The notes: generated from the sequence alone by a model not told the origin. Shown: positions 16,582-26,690, numbered from the stretch's first letter. The stretch: 64,000 bases of DNA from Pararhizobium sp. YC-54 (GCF_025847205.1 NZ_JAOYTH010000005.1:186001-250000); one strand, 5' to 3'. Numbers and translations: made by a program.

Positions 16582-17541
16582 CTAGCGTGATAACTTGCCG
16601 ACGGCAAGCTGAAGCGCGCTTTGCAGCAGCTTGGGATCACGCCAGACCCAACGGGCAAGCAGATTGAGCTGCGGCATCTTTCGCCGCTTGATCAGCCGGG
16701 CCTGGCTCCAGAGCGCCTGCCGGCGCGCGGTATGCTTGTAGGAATGGATGGACGCGATTTCCGCCGGCTTGCGGGAAAAGCGCCCTTCCAACGTGTCGAG
16801 CGCAACCCAGGTGTTGAACTGCTGCGACAGGAATTGCGGAGAATCGCTATCGATGCTGTGGAAGATGTTGACGCCCTCGCCCCGCACAGCGCCCGGCTCG
16901 TTGCACAGGATGATGCGATCGGCTGCAATGGCGCAATCGCAAAAGAACAGCACATCTTCTGCCGCCAGCCGAAGCTCGGCTTCGAAACGAACGGTCTTGA
17001 TCAGTTTTCGTCCGATCACCATGCACGACAGGTGCAGGAAGCTCCAGTTGCGCAGCATGACCTGCGAAAACTCGGGCACTTCCAGAACCAGCGGTTTCTC
17101 GGAAAGCCGCGTGACCTTTTCGGTCTTTTCCAGCTCGGCCATGTCGAAATGATAGTAGAAGGCATCGCCGCCGGTAATGGATGCGAAGTAGCAATCGGCC
17201 CCGAAGCGGGTCATCGTCTCCTGGGCATTCTGCAGATGGTCATGTGTCCACAGATCGTCGGAATCGAGGAAGGCGACAAAATCCGTTTGCGCCGTGACAT
17301 TGTTAAGGCCGGTGTTGCGCGCACCGCCCGGACCGGCATTCGGCTGCTTGATGACGCGGATGCGCGCCCGCTGCTCGAGGCTCAGGGTTTCAAGATCGGT
17401 TTCGATCGGGAACGGCGACTGGTCATCGACGATGATGACATCGAAATCCTGGTATGTCTGCGCGAAGACGGAGCCCAGGGCCCGCTGCAGAATCCCAGCC
17501 TGTTTCTGGTAGTACGGAATAACAACTGTAAACTTCGCCAT
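16582..17541 (-). CDS. exoW: Succinoglycan glucosyltransferase ExoW
   Basis: A 319-residue GT2 glycosyltransferase. The GT-A fold opens with FTVVIPYYQKQAGILQRALG, followed by VIIVDDQSPFP (about residue 36), NAGPGGARNTGLN and the DSDD metal motif in FVAFLDSDDLWTHD (about 95). AAEDVLFFCDCAIAAD gives the probable base. In S. meliloti ExoW adds the seventh, beta-1,3-linked glucose. It is transcribed leftward ahead of exoV and divergently from exoT, with 121 bases between for both promoters. AGGGG lies a few bases upstream of the ATG. Confidence 0.9.
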   Translation of the reverse strand: MAKFTVVIPYYQKQAGILQRALGSVFAQTYQDFDVIIVDDQSPFPIETDLETLSLEQRARIRVIKQPNAGPGGARNTGLNNVTAQTDFVAFLDSDDLWTHDHLQNAQETMTRFGADCYFASITGGDAFYYHFDMAELEKTEKVTRLSEKPLVLEVPEFSQVMLRNWSFLHLSCMVIGRKLIKTVRFEAELRLAAEDVLFFCDCAIAADRIILCNEPGAVRGEGVNIFHSIDSDSPQFLSQQFNTWVALDTLEGRFSRKPAEIASIHSYKHTARRQALWSQARLIKRRKMPQLNLLARWVWRDPKLLQSALQLAVGKLSR

Positions 17542-17662
17542 CTTTTTGCCCCTGCGGTTTTCCTAGAAGGTGCTTCCTGGTTCCTCCCATCAGGTTGCGG
17601 CTGCGTGTCTAGCGCGTCTCCTCTGCCCTTGATCCTCCCCATCGCCACACAGGATTTACGCC

Positions 17663-19120
17663 ATGCCTCCTACAGTTAACGTCAAATCCGTCACGAGCAA
17701 TGTCGGTTGGAGCATTTTATCCAAGACAAGTACATTCGGGCTTAAGTTTGTCACGGTGCCGATTTTGGCCCGTATCCTCACCCCGCAGGAGTTCGGCGCC
17801 GTCGCCGTGGCGCTCACCGTGGTGCAGTTTCTGGCGATGATCGGCGGGGCCGGGTTGACCTCGGCGCTGGTGATCCAGCGCGAGGAGGAGATGGAAACGG
17901 TCCACTCCGTCTTCTGGGCAAATCTTGCGATCTCCTGCCTCATGGCCCTTGGCCTGTTCATCTGGGCGGACTTCTTTGCAGCCCTTCTGGGCGCCCCTGA
18001 GGCCGCCTATCTGTTGAAAATCATGAGCTTCCTCATTCCGATCCAGCTCGGAGGCGACGTTGCCTATTCGCTGCTCGCAAGGCGGATGAATTTCAGCAAG
18101 GACGCCGTCTGGAGCATGATTTCCGAATCGCTCGGCGCCATCGTCGCCGTCGTGCTGGCGCTTTTCGGATGGGGTGTCTGGGCGCTGATGGCGCAACTTT
18201 TCGTTTCGGCGCTGGTGCGTCTCTGCGGCCTCTACGCCGTATCGCATTACATGCCGCGCTTCGTCTTCCGCCCCAGCCGGGTTCTGGGACTGAGCCGCTT
18301 CAGCCTGGGCATGATGGGCTCGGAAATCGCCAACTTCATCACCTTTCAGTCACCGATGGTGATCATTTCGCGTTATCTCGGCCTTGCCGATGCCGGCGCC
18401 TATTCGGCCGCCAACCGCTTTGCCAGTATTCCCAACCAGGTCGTGCTTTCCGCTGTTATGGGCGTTCTCTTCCCGGCTTTCAGCGGCATGATGGATGACA
18501 AGGAACGCCGTTCACAGGCGCTGATGTTCAGCACGCAGGTGACGACGGTGCTCCTGGCGCCGATGATGTTCGGCCTCTGGGCGCTGGCCGAACCGGCCAT
18601 GCGCGTGCTGTTCGGTCCGCAATGGGCCTATGCCTGGCCGGTGCTTGGATTGCTGGCGCTGTCCAAGGGTATCCTCACCCCCTGCAGCACCTTCATTCCC
18701 TATCTCAAGGGTGTGGGACACGGCCGGGCGCTGTTCTGGTCGGCGATCATTCGCGCGGTCGTAACCTGCGCCGCCGTTGCCTATGGCGCGAGCACGGGTA
18801 CGCTGATCGACGCGATGATCTGGCTCTGCATCGTCAACGCCGTAACGCTGATCGCTTACTCCTGGGCGGTATTCAGGGCGGATGGAACGCCGTTCTTCAA
18901 GGGCCTGTATATCAGCAGCCGCCCGATGCTGATGGCCTTGGTGATGGCGCTTGCGGTCCGGTATCTGCTTGAGACTTTCGGTTATGTGGTGCCGAACCCC
19001 ATCCTGCAGATCATCGCCGGCGCTGCGATCGGCGGCCTGATCTACGTCCTGTTCGTGCTTCTGTCGGAACGCCCGCTTTTGGCGAAAATCCATCAGCTCG
19101 TCAAAAACAGGCGGGCTTAA
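17663..19120 (+). CDS. exoT: Succinoglycan repeat-unit flippase (Wzx/MATE-like)
   Basis: A 485-residue polysaccharide transporter with about twelve to fourteen membrane helices. It opens VTSNVGWSILSKTSTFGLKFV and continues with VPILARILTPQEFGAVAVAL, the hallmark of the RfbX/Wzx/TuaB family. FRPSRVLGLSRFSLGMMGSE precedes the second bundle. ExoT is expected to flip the lipid-linked octasaccharide across the inner membrane for ExoQ. AGGA stands about eight bases before the ATG. It is divergent from exoW and separated from exoH by 427 bases where exoI would lie in S. meliloti. Confidence 0.92.
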   Translation: MPPTVNVKSVTSNVGWSILSKTSTFGLKFVTVPILARILTPQEFGAVAVALTVVQFLAMIGGAGLTSALVIQREEEMETVHSVFWANLAISCLMALGLFIWADFFAALLGAPEAAYLLKIMSFLIPIQLGGDVAYSLLARRMNFSKDAVWSMISESLGAIVAVVLALFGWGVWALMAQLFVSALVRLCGLYAVSHYMPRFVFRPSRVLGLSRFSLGMMGSEIANFITFQSPMVIISRYLGLADAGAYSAANRFASIPNQVVLSAVMGVLFPAFSGMMDDKERRSQALMFSTQVTTVLLAPMMFGLWALAEPAMRVLFGPQWAYAWPVLGLLALSKGILTPCSTFIPYLKGVGHGRALFWSAIIRAVVTCAAVAYGASTGTLIDAMIWLCIVNAVTLIAYSWAVFRADGTPFFKGLYISSRPMLMALVMALAVRYLLETFGYVVPNPILQIIAGAAIGGLIYVLFVLLSERPLLAKIHQLVKNRRA

Positions 19121-19547
19121 GGCAAGGAGCAAAACACCCAGGCGGGAATTACTCAGAAATATATCGTAATGGTTGCAACTGCGCCTTATTTCGAAACAGG
19201 CACGCGGGCGTTGGATGAAATTTACGAACCTAGACGTGTAGAATTGCGCATTTCCGAAACTTATTTTTGCGCCCGGCAACCCCTGAAAAGGCATTTACAT
19301 GATCATATTCTGATATGCCGCAACACCCTATCCCCACGCATTTTTCCAAGCTTACAGGCAAAGCCCCGGCATTTTTCTCGGCCGATTTTTGTTCACCAAA
19401 ACCGCGTGCATCGCAGCATCAAAATGATTTTTTCTGCTGCAGCGCCATATTTTTCGAGGCACCCTGCCCTATCTTCTGGATGCAGGTTCAAGCCTGCTCT
19501 GGTTGAAACGCCGCTTCGGGGGGAGTGGCCCAACAGGGGATGCCGCC
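19121..19547. other. exoT-exoH spacer; no exoI gene
   Basis: In S. meliloti exoI lies between exoT and exoH; here the same interval is only 427 bases. No frame in it looks like the secreted thermonuclease-like ExoI. It is moderately AT-rich and probably holds the promoter of the exoHKLAMONP operon. A weak symmetry, GGCAT ... ATGCC around CATGATCAT, occurs near 19291-19320. Confidence 0.5.
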
Positions 19548-20696
19548 TTGGTTATCGACGCGAATATATCATCGCGGATCAATCTGATGCGCATCGTGCT
19601 CATCTCGGGAATTGTCTTCGTACACGTTCCCTTCGATCCGCAGACCAGCCCGTTCCTTGGCGCCAATGGCTTCATCGACTGGGTCAGGGTCTTTCTCGGC
19701 GACAGCCTTTTCAGGGTTGGCGTGCCATGCCTGAGCGCGATTTCCGGCTACCTCATGTTTCGCCGCGGGCTTGATGCCTTCGACTACGGCAAGACGATCC
19801 GCTCCAAGGCGCGCACGGTTCTTTTGCCGTTCCTGATCTGGAATCTGTCCTTTCTGGCGCTCGTTCTGCTCGTGCAGAAGAGTGGTATCGGCTTTGGATA
19901 TCTCCCCGACGCGATCAATGCGGACCCACGCGAGCTGGCGACGCTGGCCTTTGCGATCGATGGCCTGCCGATCAACGTTCCGCTCTATTTCCTGCGCGAC
20001 CTGCTTTTGTGCATCGTGCTTGCGCCGGTCCTGGGTATCCTGATCAAACGCTATCCGCTGACGATTCTGACGATCTTTTTCGCCTATGCCGTGCTGCCGA
20101 TCCCGAACGGCATCTTCCTGAAGAAATCGATCCTGTTCGGCTTCAGCTGCGGCATCTATGCGAGCCTTCATCAGGTCAATATCCGGGCGCTCGACCGGCA
20201 TGCTGCGGCGATATCCACGCTGTTTCTGGCCGCGGCCGTGATGCTGGCGACGGCCCTTTATTGGACCGGGCCTGACTATCCGGTGTGGATCGACATGCTG
20301 CGCAGCCTGACGGCAATCTGCGGCATTGCCGGCTCCTGGGCGATCTCGGCGATCCTCATCCGCTCACGTCTCGGCGAGCGCCTTTCACAGTCGGAAGGCC
20401 TGAGCTTCTGGATCTTCTGTGCCCATTACCCCTTGCTCATCGCATTCTGGATGGTCTGGAACCGCGCGGCGCATCCAGGCCTCTATCCGCTGTTCTATTT
20501 CTCGACGCCGGTCCTTGCCCTCCTCATTCTGGTCGCTTCGCACAATGCCGCAAAGCGTCTGACACCCAAGCTGCACGCCGTTTTGACCGGCAGCCGCGCG
20601 GGCCGTTCCGCAACAAAACGCATGCCGGAAAACAGGCCGAGCCAGGAGAGCTGGGCCACCGGCCCCTATTCCCCAAAGGAAAAAGCGACACGATGA
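19548..20696 (+). CDS. exoH: Succinoglycan succinyltransferase (acyltransferase 3 family)
   Basis: A 382-residue polytopic membrane acyltransferase with about ten helices. The opening SSRINLMRIVLISGIVFVHV carries the family arginine and the HVPFDP histidine; FRVGVPCLSAISGYLMFRRG follows at about residue 60. ExoH puts succinyl groups on succinoglycan, which in S. meliloti is needed for ExoK-type cleavage and symbiosis. The start is a TTG at 19548 with AGGGG eight bases upstream; a TTG at 19503 adds fifteen unconvincing residues. The stop overlaps the exoK ATG (ATGA), marking the start of a tightly packed operon. Confidence 0.88.
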   Translation: MVIDANISSRINLMRIVLISGIVFVHVPFDPQTSPFLGANGFIDWVRVFLGDSLFRVGVPCLSAISGYLMFRRGLDAFDYGKTIRSKARTVLLPFLIWNLSFLALVLLVQKSGIGFGYLPDAINADPRELATLAFAIDGLPINVPLYFLRDLLLCIVLAPVLGILIKRYPLTILTIFFAYAVLPIPNGIFLKKSILFGFSCGIYASLHQVNIRALDRHAAAISTLFLAAAVMLATALYWTGPDYPVWIDMLRSLTAICGIAGSWAISAILIRSRLGERLSQSEGLSFWIFCAHYPLLIAFWMVWNRAAHPGLYPLFYFSTPVLALLILVASHNAAKRLTPKLHAVLTGSRAGRSATKRMPENRPSQESWATGPYSPKEKATR

Positions 20697-21475
20697 CCCA
20701 ATCGATCTCAAGACTGCTTCTCGTCCTTTCGGCGTTTTCCGCCGCCATTCCGGCGCAGGCGGTTGCGCAAGGCGCAAAATCCGGCACCTCCTTCGTTGAG
20801 AATTTCGACAGGATCGACAGCAAGACCTGGTACGTTTCGGACGGCTGGGACAACGGCGCGCATCAGAACTGCACCTGGTCGAAAGATCAGGCCGCCGTTG
20901 AAAACGGCGTGCTTGAGCTGACCTTCGAGCAACGCAAGGCCGGCAAGCGCGACTATGCCTGCGGCGAAATCCAGACCCGCAAACGCTTCGGCTACGGCAC
21001 CTATGAGGCGCGCATCAGGACGGCTGATGGCTCGGGTCTGAACTCCGCGTTCTTCACCTATATCGGCCCGACCGACAAGAAGCCGCATGACGAGATCGAT
21101 TTCGAGGTGCTCGGCAAGGACCCAGGCAAGGTCCAGGTCAACCAGTACATTTCCGCCAAGGGCGGCAACGAGAAGCTGGTCGATATCGAGGGCGGCGCCA
21201 ATGCCGGTTTCAACAACTATGCCTTCGTCTGGGAAAAAGACCGGCTGCGCTACTATCTCAACGGCACTCTGGTGCAGGAGGTTACCGATCCCGCGAAGAT
21301 TCCGGTCAACGACCAGAAAATCTTCCTCAGCCTCTGGGGTACCGACACCCTGAGCGATTGGATGGGCAAGTTCGACTATCAGGGCCCGGCAAAAATGCAG
21401 ATCGACCGCGTCGCCTTCACGGCACCGGGCGAAAAATGCCAGTTCCCCGAGTCCATTGCCTGCTCGCTCGACTAA
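20693..21475 (+). CDS. exoK: Secreted endo-1,3-1,4-beta-glycanase (GH16)
   Basis: A 260-residue secreted glycoside hydrolase of family 16. A signal peptide (about residues 1-26, ending AVAQG) is followed by the GH16 sandwich. Visible are NCTWSKDQAAVENGVLEL, YACGEIQTRKRFGYGTYEAR, the catalytic HDEIDFEVLG (E-I-D-x-E, about residue 140), and YAFVWEKDRLRYYLNG. ExoK clips nascent succinoglycan to low-molecular-weight forms outside the cell. Four cysteines are present. Its ATG overlaps the exoH stop by four bases and exoL follows after 88 bases. Confidence 0.94.
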   Translation: MTQSISRLLLVLSAFSAAIPAQAVAQGAKSGTSFVENFDRIDSKTWYVSDGWDNGAHQNCTWSKDQAAVENGVLELTFEQRKAGKRDYACGEIQTRKRFGYGTYEARIRTADGSGLNSAFFTYIGPTDKKPHDEIDFEVLGKDPGKVQVNQYISAKGGNEKLVDIEGGANAGFNNYAFVWEKDRLRYYLNGTLVQEVTDPAKIPVNDQKIFLSLWGTDTLSDWMGKFDYQGPAKMQIDRVAFTAPGEKCQFPESIACSLD

Positions 21476-21563
21476 AGATTGTTCGCATGCGCAACGGAAA
21501 TGTTGCGATGCACAAAAAACTGAACTAGGCTCGGCGGTAGCTGAGCGGGAAACGGGAAGTTTC

Positions 21564-22763
21564 ATGCTGGACGTATTGTACCTGGCCCATGATGTGGCGG
21601 ACCCGGCGATCAGGCGCAGAACCCTGATGCTCGAAGCGGGTGGCGCCAAGGTAACGGTAGCGGGCTTCCGGCGCGGCGCGGACACGCCCGTGGTTGCTGG
21701 CCACATCGAACTCGGCGTCACCAGGGACGGCCGGTTCGGCCAAAGAATCGCTGCCGTCGGCAAGGCGGCGATGGTGCTTGGCGGCAAGCTTCGCGGCGTC
21801 GAAAAACCCGGTATCATCATTGCCCGCAACCTCGAAATGCTGGCGCTTGCCAACAGGGCGAATGCGATTTTCGGTGGCGACGTGCCGATCGTCTACGAAT
21901 GCCTGGACATCCATCGCCTTTTGCTGCGCAACGATCTTGCCGGACGCACCTTACGCGCTGCCGAGCAGTATCTCGGGCGCAATGTCAGCCTTCTCATCAC
22001 CAGCTCGCCGGCCTTTATCGAGAACTATTTCAGGCCGGTTTCCCGCCTGAAAGCACCGGCGCTGCTTCTGGAAAATCAGGTGATCGACCTGGAAGACAAC
22101 GCGGAGATGCAAACCGCGCGCCCCCGCCCGCCGCGGCCCGGCGAACCCTGGAAGATCGGCTGGTTCGGCGCCTTGCGATGCGACAAATCGCTGAAACTGC
22201 TTGCAGAATTCACCCGTGCCATGAACGGACGGTTCGAAGTCGTGCTGCGCGGGCGTCCCGCCTATTCGGAGTTCGACGATTTCAATGGCTTCGTCGAGAA
22301 CGAGCCCTTCCTGCATTTTCACGGCGCCTACAAGAACCCCGAGGACCTCGCCCGGATTTACGACGACGTCCAGTTTTCCTGGGGCATCGACTTCTTCGAG
22401 GAAGGCCTGAACTCCAGCTGGCTTCTGCCGAACCGGCTGTATGAGGGATGCCGCTACAACGCTGTCCCGATTGCCATGCGTGGCACGGAAACGGCACGTT
22501 TCATCAGCGCAAAGCACATTGGCCTCGTCCTCGACCGCGCCGACAGTGCCGCGCTTGCGGCCCTCTTTGCCGGCATGTCGCCGGAGCGCTATCTCGCCGA
22601 ATTCGGCAAGGTCGCAGCCACCGGCGCGCAGACCTGGGTCTTTGACCGCGCCGATTGCCAGCGGCTGGTCAACCGCCTTGCGGCACTTCGCACCACCGAC
22701 GCCCAGCCCGCATCGATACATGAGCTCTCCCAAACGCACAGCAACAAGGGTGGACTGCTATGA
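21564..22763 (+). CDS. exoL: Succinoglycan glycosyltransferase ExoL
   Basis: A 399-residue cytoplasmic glycosyltransferase with two Rossmann-like halves, GT-B architecture. Landmarks are MLDVLYLAHDVADPAIRRRT at the N-terminus, IARNLEMLALANRAN, VYECLDIHRLLL (about residue 110) and WKIGWFGALRCDKSLKLLAE (about 195). SWGIDFFEEGLNSSWLLPNR in the last third corresponds to the donor site. ExoL adds the third sugar, a beta-1,4-glucose, in S. meliloti. GGGAAG precedes the ATG; a longer frame to 21456 overlaps exoK. exoA begins inside its stop (ATGA). Confidence 0.9.
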   Translation: MLDVLYLAHDVADPAIRRRTLMLEAGGAKVTVAGFRRGADTPVVAGHIELGVTRDGRFGQRIAAVGKAAMVLGGKLRGVEKPGIIIARNLEMLALANRANAIFGGDVPIVYECLDIHRLLLRNDLAGRTLRAAEQYLGRNVSLLITSSPAFIENYFRPVSRLKAPALLLENQVIDLEDNAEMQTARPRPPRPGEPWKIGWFGALRCDKSLKLLAEFTRAMNGRFEVVLRGRPAYSEFDDFNGFVENEPFLHFHGAYKNPEDLARIYDDVQFSWGIDFFEEGLNSSWLLPNRLYEGCRYNAVPIAMRGTETARFISAKHIGLVLDRADSAALAALFAGMSPERYLAEFGKVAATGAQTWVFDRADCQRLVNRLAALRTTDAQPASIHELSQTHSNKGGLL

Positions 22764-23755
22764 ACGCCGATGATTTGAAGCATGGCCGCAGCCTGATCGT
22801 TATCCCCTGCCTCAACGAGGCCAAATATATCGAAGCTCTGATCATCAAGCTGAATGGTGCCATGCAGGATCTCGGCGCCGATCTGGTCGTGGTCGATGGC
22901 GGCAGCACGGATGGCACGCGCGAGATCGTCCAGCGGATTTCGACCGTCAATCCGAAAGTCAGGCTGCTCGACAATCCGAAGAAGATCCAGAGCGCCGCCG
23001 TCAATCTCGCTGTCGGCATGCTCGGCGCGGATTACGAGTACATGATCCGCATCGATGCGCACGGCGAATATCCGGCGGATTATTGCCAGCGCCTGATGGA
23101 GGATGCCATCGCAACCGGAGCGGATTCCGTTGTCGTAGCAATGCAGACGGTCGGCTTCAGCACGTTCCAGAAGGCGACGGCCTATGCCCAGAATTCCAAG
23201 CTCGGCAATGGTGGCTCCAAGCACCGCACAGGGTCTGTTGGCCACTGGGCCGATCACGGCCACCACGCGCTGATGCGGATTTCCGCATTCCAGGCCGTCG
23301 GCGGCTATGACGAAATGTTCAGCCATAACGAGGACGCCGAATTCGACTACCGCCTCAACAGGGCCGGCTACCGCATCTGGATGACCGACAAGACCAGCAT
23401 GATCTACTATCCGCGCAGCACGGCGGCGACGCTGTTTCGCCAGTATTTCGGCTATGGCCGCGGCCGGGCAAAGAATTTCATGAAACACCGCGCCATGCCG
23501 AGCATCCGTCAGATGCTGCCGCTGGCTGTCGCGCCGGTAGCAGTCGGCGCCTTGCTCGCCGTCGTCAGTTGGGCCGCCGTCATTCCCTTCGGCCTGTGGG
23601 CGCTGGCCTGCCTTGGCTACGGCGTGTGGATGGCGCTTGGCCAAAAGAACCCCTACGGACCGCTCGCCGCCATTTCCGCCATGGTGATGCATTTCGCCTG
23701 GTCGGCCGGCTTCTGGCGCGAACTTCTCGACTTCCGCAAACGCCGGGTCGCCTGA
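22760..23755 (+). CDS. exoA: Succinoglycan glucosyltransferase ExoA
   Basis: A 331-residue GT2 enzyme with a C-terminal membrane anchor. The GT-A domain begins LIVIPCLNEAKYIEALIIK and contains VVDGGSTDGTREIV (about residue 48), RIDAHGEYP (about 98), the ED of FSHNEDAEFDYRLNRAGYRI, and KNFMKHR. Two to three hydrophobic helices (about 253-300) follow. ExoA adds the second sugar, a beta-1,3-glucose, onto ExoY's galactose. Its ATG overlaps the exoL stop and its stop overlaps the exoM ATG, so translation is probably coupled. Confidence 0.94.
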   Translation: MNADDLKHGRSLIVIPCLNEAKYIEALIIKLNGAMQDLGADLVVVDGGSTDGTREIVQRISTVNPKVRLLDNPKKIQSAAVNLAVGMLGADYEYMIRIDAHGEYPADYCQRLMEDAIATGADSVVVAMQTVGFSTFQKATAYAQNSKLGNGGSKHRTGSVGHWADHGHHALMRISAFQAVGGYDEMFSHNEDAEFDYRLNRAGYRIWMTDKTSMIYYPRSTAATLFRQYFGYGRGRAKNFMKHRAMPSIRQMLPLAVAPVAVGALLAVVSWAAVIPFGLWALACLGYGVWMALGQKNPYGPLAAISAMVMHFAWSAGFWRELLDFRKRRVA

Positions 23756-24690
23756 TGAGAACAGAGATGGACCACATCCGCATCGATATCGGCGTCTGCA
23801 CCTATCGGCGCCCCGAACTCGAACAGACGCTGCGCTCGCTGGGCGCGATTGCCGTTCCCGATGACGTGCAGATCCGGATCATCGTGGCGGATAATGACGG
23901 CACACCCAGTGCGAAGGAACGGGTGGATGCCTTGCGCGCCGCCGTTGCGCACGAGATCGTCTACGTCCACTGCCCGTCCTCCAATATCTCGATTGCCCGC
24001 AATGCCTGCCTCGACAATGCAACCGGAGATTTCCTCGCCTTCATCGACGATGACGAGACGGCAAGTGAAGACTGGATCGCCCGGTTGCTCGAAACGGCAA
24101 AGGCCACTGGTGCCGATGCGGTGCTCGGCCCGGTGAAGGCCACCTACGGCACGGATGCGCCAGGCTGGATGCAACGGGGCGACTTTCATTCGACATTTCC
24201 GGTCTGGGTCGGCGGCCGGATCATCACCGGTTACACCTGCAATGTCCTTCTTCGTCTCGCGGCGCCATCGCTTGCCGGACGCCGTTTCAATCTGGCGCTC
24301 GGCCGCAGCGGTGGCGAGGACACGGAGTTCTTTACCCATATGCACCGGATGGGCGGCAAAATTGCCTACGCACCGGCGGCTTGGGTAGAGGAGCCGGTAC
24401 CGGCCAAGCGCGCTGCCTTTTCCTGGCTTGCCAAGCGAAAGTTTCGCTTCGGCCAGACGCATGGACGGCTGATCGAGGCAGGCACAGGTGCTGCGGCCAA
24501 AATCCGCCAGCTGGCGCTTGCTGCAGCCAAAAGCGGTTTCTGCGCGCTTGCCGGCGCCAGTTTGTTTTTCTCACCCGTTCGCCGCAACCGGTATGCCCTG
24601 CGCGCCGCAATGCATGCAGGGGTCGTCGTCGGGCTTCTTGGCGTCAGGGAAATCGAGCAGTACGGCGCAGCCGAGGCGAGGCCGTCCTGA
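23755..24690 (+). CDS. exoM: Succinoglycan glucosyltransferase ExoM
   Basis: A 311-residue GT2 enzyme. It has IDIGVCTYRRPELEQTLRSL at the N-terminus, IIVADNDGTPS, SSNISIARNACLDNA, the metal motif FIDDDETASEDWI (about residue 98), and RSGGEDTEFFTHMHRMGGKI with the probable catalytic ED (about 185). A weakly hydrophobic tail follows. In S. meliloti ExoM adds the fourth, beta-1,4-linked glucose. The start overlaps the exoA stop (TGATG); an ATG four codons in (23767) is an alternative. The last base overlaps the exoO start. Confidence 0.92.
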   Translation: MRTEMDHIRIDIGVCTYRRPELEQTLRSLGAIAVPDDVQIRIIVADNDGTPSAKERVDALRAAVAHEIVYVHCPSSNISIARNACLDNATGDFLAFIDDDETASEDWIARLLETAKATGADAVLGPVKATYGTDAPGWMQRGDFHSTFPVWVGGRIITGYTCNVLLRLAAPSLAGRRFNLALGRSGGEDTEFFTHMHRMGGKIAYAPAAWVEEPVPAKRAAFSWLAKRKFRFGQTHGRLIEAGTGAAAKIRQLALAAAKSGFCALAGASLFFSPVRRNRYALRAAMHAGVVVGLLGVREIEQYGAAEARPS

Positions 24691-25703
24691 TGGAACAGCA
24701 TCGTCCCCAGGCCACATTCATCATCGCCGCCTTTAAGGCTGCGGATACGATCGAGCGCGCCATCGACAGCGCGCTGGCACAGACCGGTGTCAGCGTCGAG
24801 GTCATCGTCATTGACGATTGTTCGCCGGACGACACGGCGGAAATCGTCGATGCCTATACCGATCCCCGCGTCCGGCTGATCCGGCTCGAGACGAACCGCG
24901 GTCCGGGCGGCGCCCGCAATGCAGGCCTTGCCGCCGCGCGGGGCGACTGGATCGTCATTCTGGATTCCGACGATGCCGTTTCGCCGGATCGCACCGCACG
25001 GATGATCGCGCGGGCTACGGCCGCCAAGGCTCAGATCGCCGTCGACAATGTCGATGTTGTTCCGTTGGACGGCCCAATCAAACGGATGTTCGACGAAAGT
25101 CAACTTTCCGCACTCGAAACCCTGACGCTTCCGGCCTTCATCGGCTCGAACGTGCTGTTTCAGGCCGAGCACAATTATGGATATATGAAACCGGTCTTCG
25201 AGCGCCGTTTCCTCGAAGAGCATGGTTTGCGCTTCGACGAGAGCCTTCCGATCGGCGAGGACTACCTGCTTTTGGCATCGGCCCTGGCAAAGGGCGGCCG
25301 CTGCGCCGTCGAGCCGGCCGCAGGCTATACCTATTACATCAGAAGCGGATCGATTTCCCGGGTGCTGAAACTGCACCAGGTGGATGCGATGCTGGCCGCG
25401 GATGCCGAGTTTTTGAAAAACCACCGGCTGGATGCGGCCTCCATGGCGGCCCAGCTCCGGCGTCACCGCAGCATTCAGGATGCGCGATCCTTCATCATCC
25501 TGGTCGATCAGATCAAGGCACGATCCCTTTCCGGCGCGGTCAAAACCGCGTGGAGAAACCCGGCGGCAGTCCGGCATCTGCGGATGCCCATCGCCGTCAG
25601 ACTGCGGCGCCTGATGGCGCCGTTCACTGCAATTCGCCGTTTCGGTCCGGAAACGATGAATCAAACCACCCCGGGCAACCGCCCGCACAAAAGCAAAGGA
25701 TAG
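24690..25703 (+). CDS. exoO: Succinoglycan glucosyltransferase ExoO
   Basis: A 337-residue GT2 enzyme, with [36 protein letters not shown] (about residue 38), [20 protein letters not shown], the metal motif [12 protein letters not shown] (about 88), and the probable base in [14 protein letters not shown] (about 188). ExoO adds the fifth, beta-1,6-linked glucose in S. meliloti. The ATG overlaps the exoM stop (TGATG) and exoN follows after four bases. Sequence alone shows only a GT2 enzyme; the exact linkage comes from synteny. Confidence 0.92.
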   Translation: MEQHRPQATFIIAAFKAADTIERAIDSALAQTGVSVEVIVIDDCSPDDTAEIVDAYTDPRVRLIRLETNRGPGGARNAGLAAARGDWIVILDSDDAVSPDRTARMIARATAAKAQIAVDNVDVVPLDGPIKRMFDESQLSALETLTLPAFIGSNVLFQAEHNYGYMKPVFERRFLEEHGLRFDESLPIGEDYLLLASALAKGGRCAVEPAAGYTYYIRSGSISRVLKLHQVDAMLAADAEFLKNHRLDAASMAAQLRRHRSIQDARSFIILVDQIKARSLSGAVKTAWRNPAAVRHLRMPIAVRLRRLMAPFTAIRRFGPETMNQTTPGNRPHKSKG

Positions 25704-25707
25704 TCCT

Positions 25708-26613
25708 GTGGCACCTATCAGACCCGTTCGCAAAGCCGTTATTCCCGTTGCCGGAAACGGCACCCGGTTTCTGCCCGCAACCAAGGCGATGCCGAAGGAG
25801 ATGCTGACCATCGTCGACCGCCCCGTCGTGCAATATGCCGTCGAGGAAGCGATGCAGGCCGGCATCGAGCACATCGTGTTCGTCACCGGCCGCAACAAGC
25901 AGGCCATCGAAGATCATTTTGACGACGTGCCGGAACTGATCTCGTCGCTGACGCGATCGGGCAAGGATGCTCAGCTTTCCGAACTGGCGCGCATGCTTCC
26001 GGCTGCCGGTTCCGTCAGCTTCACCCGCCAGCAGGCGCCGCTTGGTCTTGGCCACGCGGTCTGGTGTGCCCGCGACCTGATCGGCGACGAACCGTTTGCC
26101 CTGCTTTTGCCGGATATGATTTCCTACGGTGCCCGCGGCTGCATGGCCGGCCTGATGGACCTCTATAACGATGTCGGCGGCAATGTCGTCGCCGTCGAGC
26201 AGTGCGCCATTGAGGACACGTCGAAATACGGCATCGTCGGCATGGGCGAAAAAACCCGGCATGGGTTTGAAGTGACTGAGATGGTGGAAAAGCCGGCCGT
26301 CAGCGAGGCACCGTCGACCTATTACCTTAACGGCCGCTACATCCTTCAGCCAGAAATATTCTCCATTCTTGCACATCAGCAGCGTGGTGCGGGCAACGAG
26401 ATTCAGTTGACCGACGGCATGCTGCGCCTGTCGGCAGAACAATCGTTCCACGCCCACCCTTATGAAGGCCGGACCTTCGATTGCGGCTCCAAGCAGGGCT
26501 TCATCGAGGCGAATGTCGCCTTTGCGCTGGCGCGTGCAGATATCGGCAACCTTGTGTTCGAATCCGTTCGCGAGATGGTTCTGTCGCACGAGCAGGCAAT
26601 GCAGGCTGCCTGA
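25708..26613 (+). CDS. exoN: UTP-glucose-1-phosphate uridylyltransferase
   Basis: A 301-residue GalU-type nucleotidyltransferase that makes UDP-glucose, the donor for most succinoglycan sugars. It opens [20 protein letters not shown] with [20 protein letters not shown], the G-x-G-T-R and PKEML signatures, followed by [55 protein letters not shown] and [19 protein letters not shown]. Complete and normal in length. The start is GTG with AAGGA seven bases upstream, four bases after exoO. A second galU gene elsewhere would be usual. Confidence 0.95.
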   Translation: MAPIRPVRKAVIPVAGNGTRFLPATKAMPKEMLTIVDRPVVQYAVEEAMQAGIEHIVFVTGRNKQAIEDHFDDVPELISSLTRSGKDAQLSELARMLPAAGSVSFTRQQAPLGLGHAVWCARDLIGDEPFALLLPDMISYGARGCMAGLMDLYNDVGGNVVAVEQCAIEDTSKYGIVGMGEKTRHGFEVTEMVEKPAVSEAPSTYYLNGRYILQPEIFSILAHQQRGAGNEIQLTDGMLRLSAEQSFHAHPYEGRTFDCGSKQGFIEANVAFALARADIGNLVFESVREMVLSHEQAMQAA

Positions 26614-26652
26614 AAACACTGACTTTTCAGCAGCTTGATACTTTAGAAAAAT

Positions 26653-26690
26653 CCGGTCTCACCCCTGCCGCGTTTTGGGGTGAGAACCGG
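26653..26690 (+). other. Stable hairpin between exoN and exoP
   Basis: CCGGTCTCACCCC (26653-26665) pairs with GGGGTGAGAACCGG (26677-26690), with one bulged A and an 11-base loop. No T tract follows, so it is not a standard terminator. A processing site or partial attenuator setting the exoP level is possible. Confidence 0.5.
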
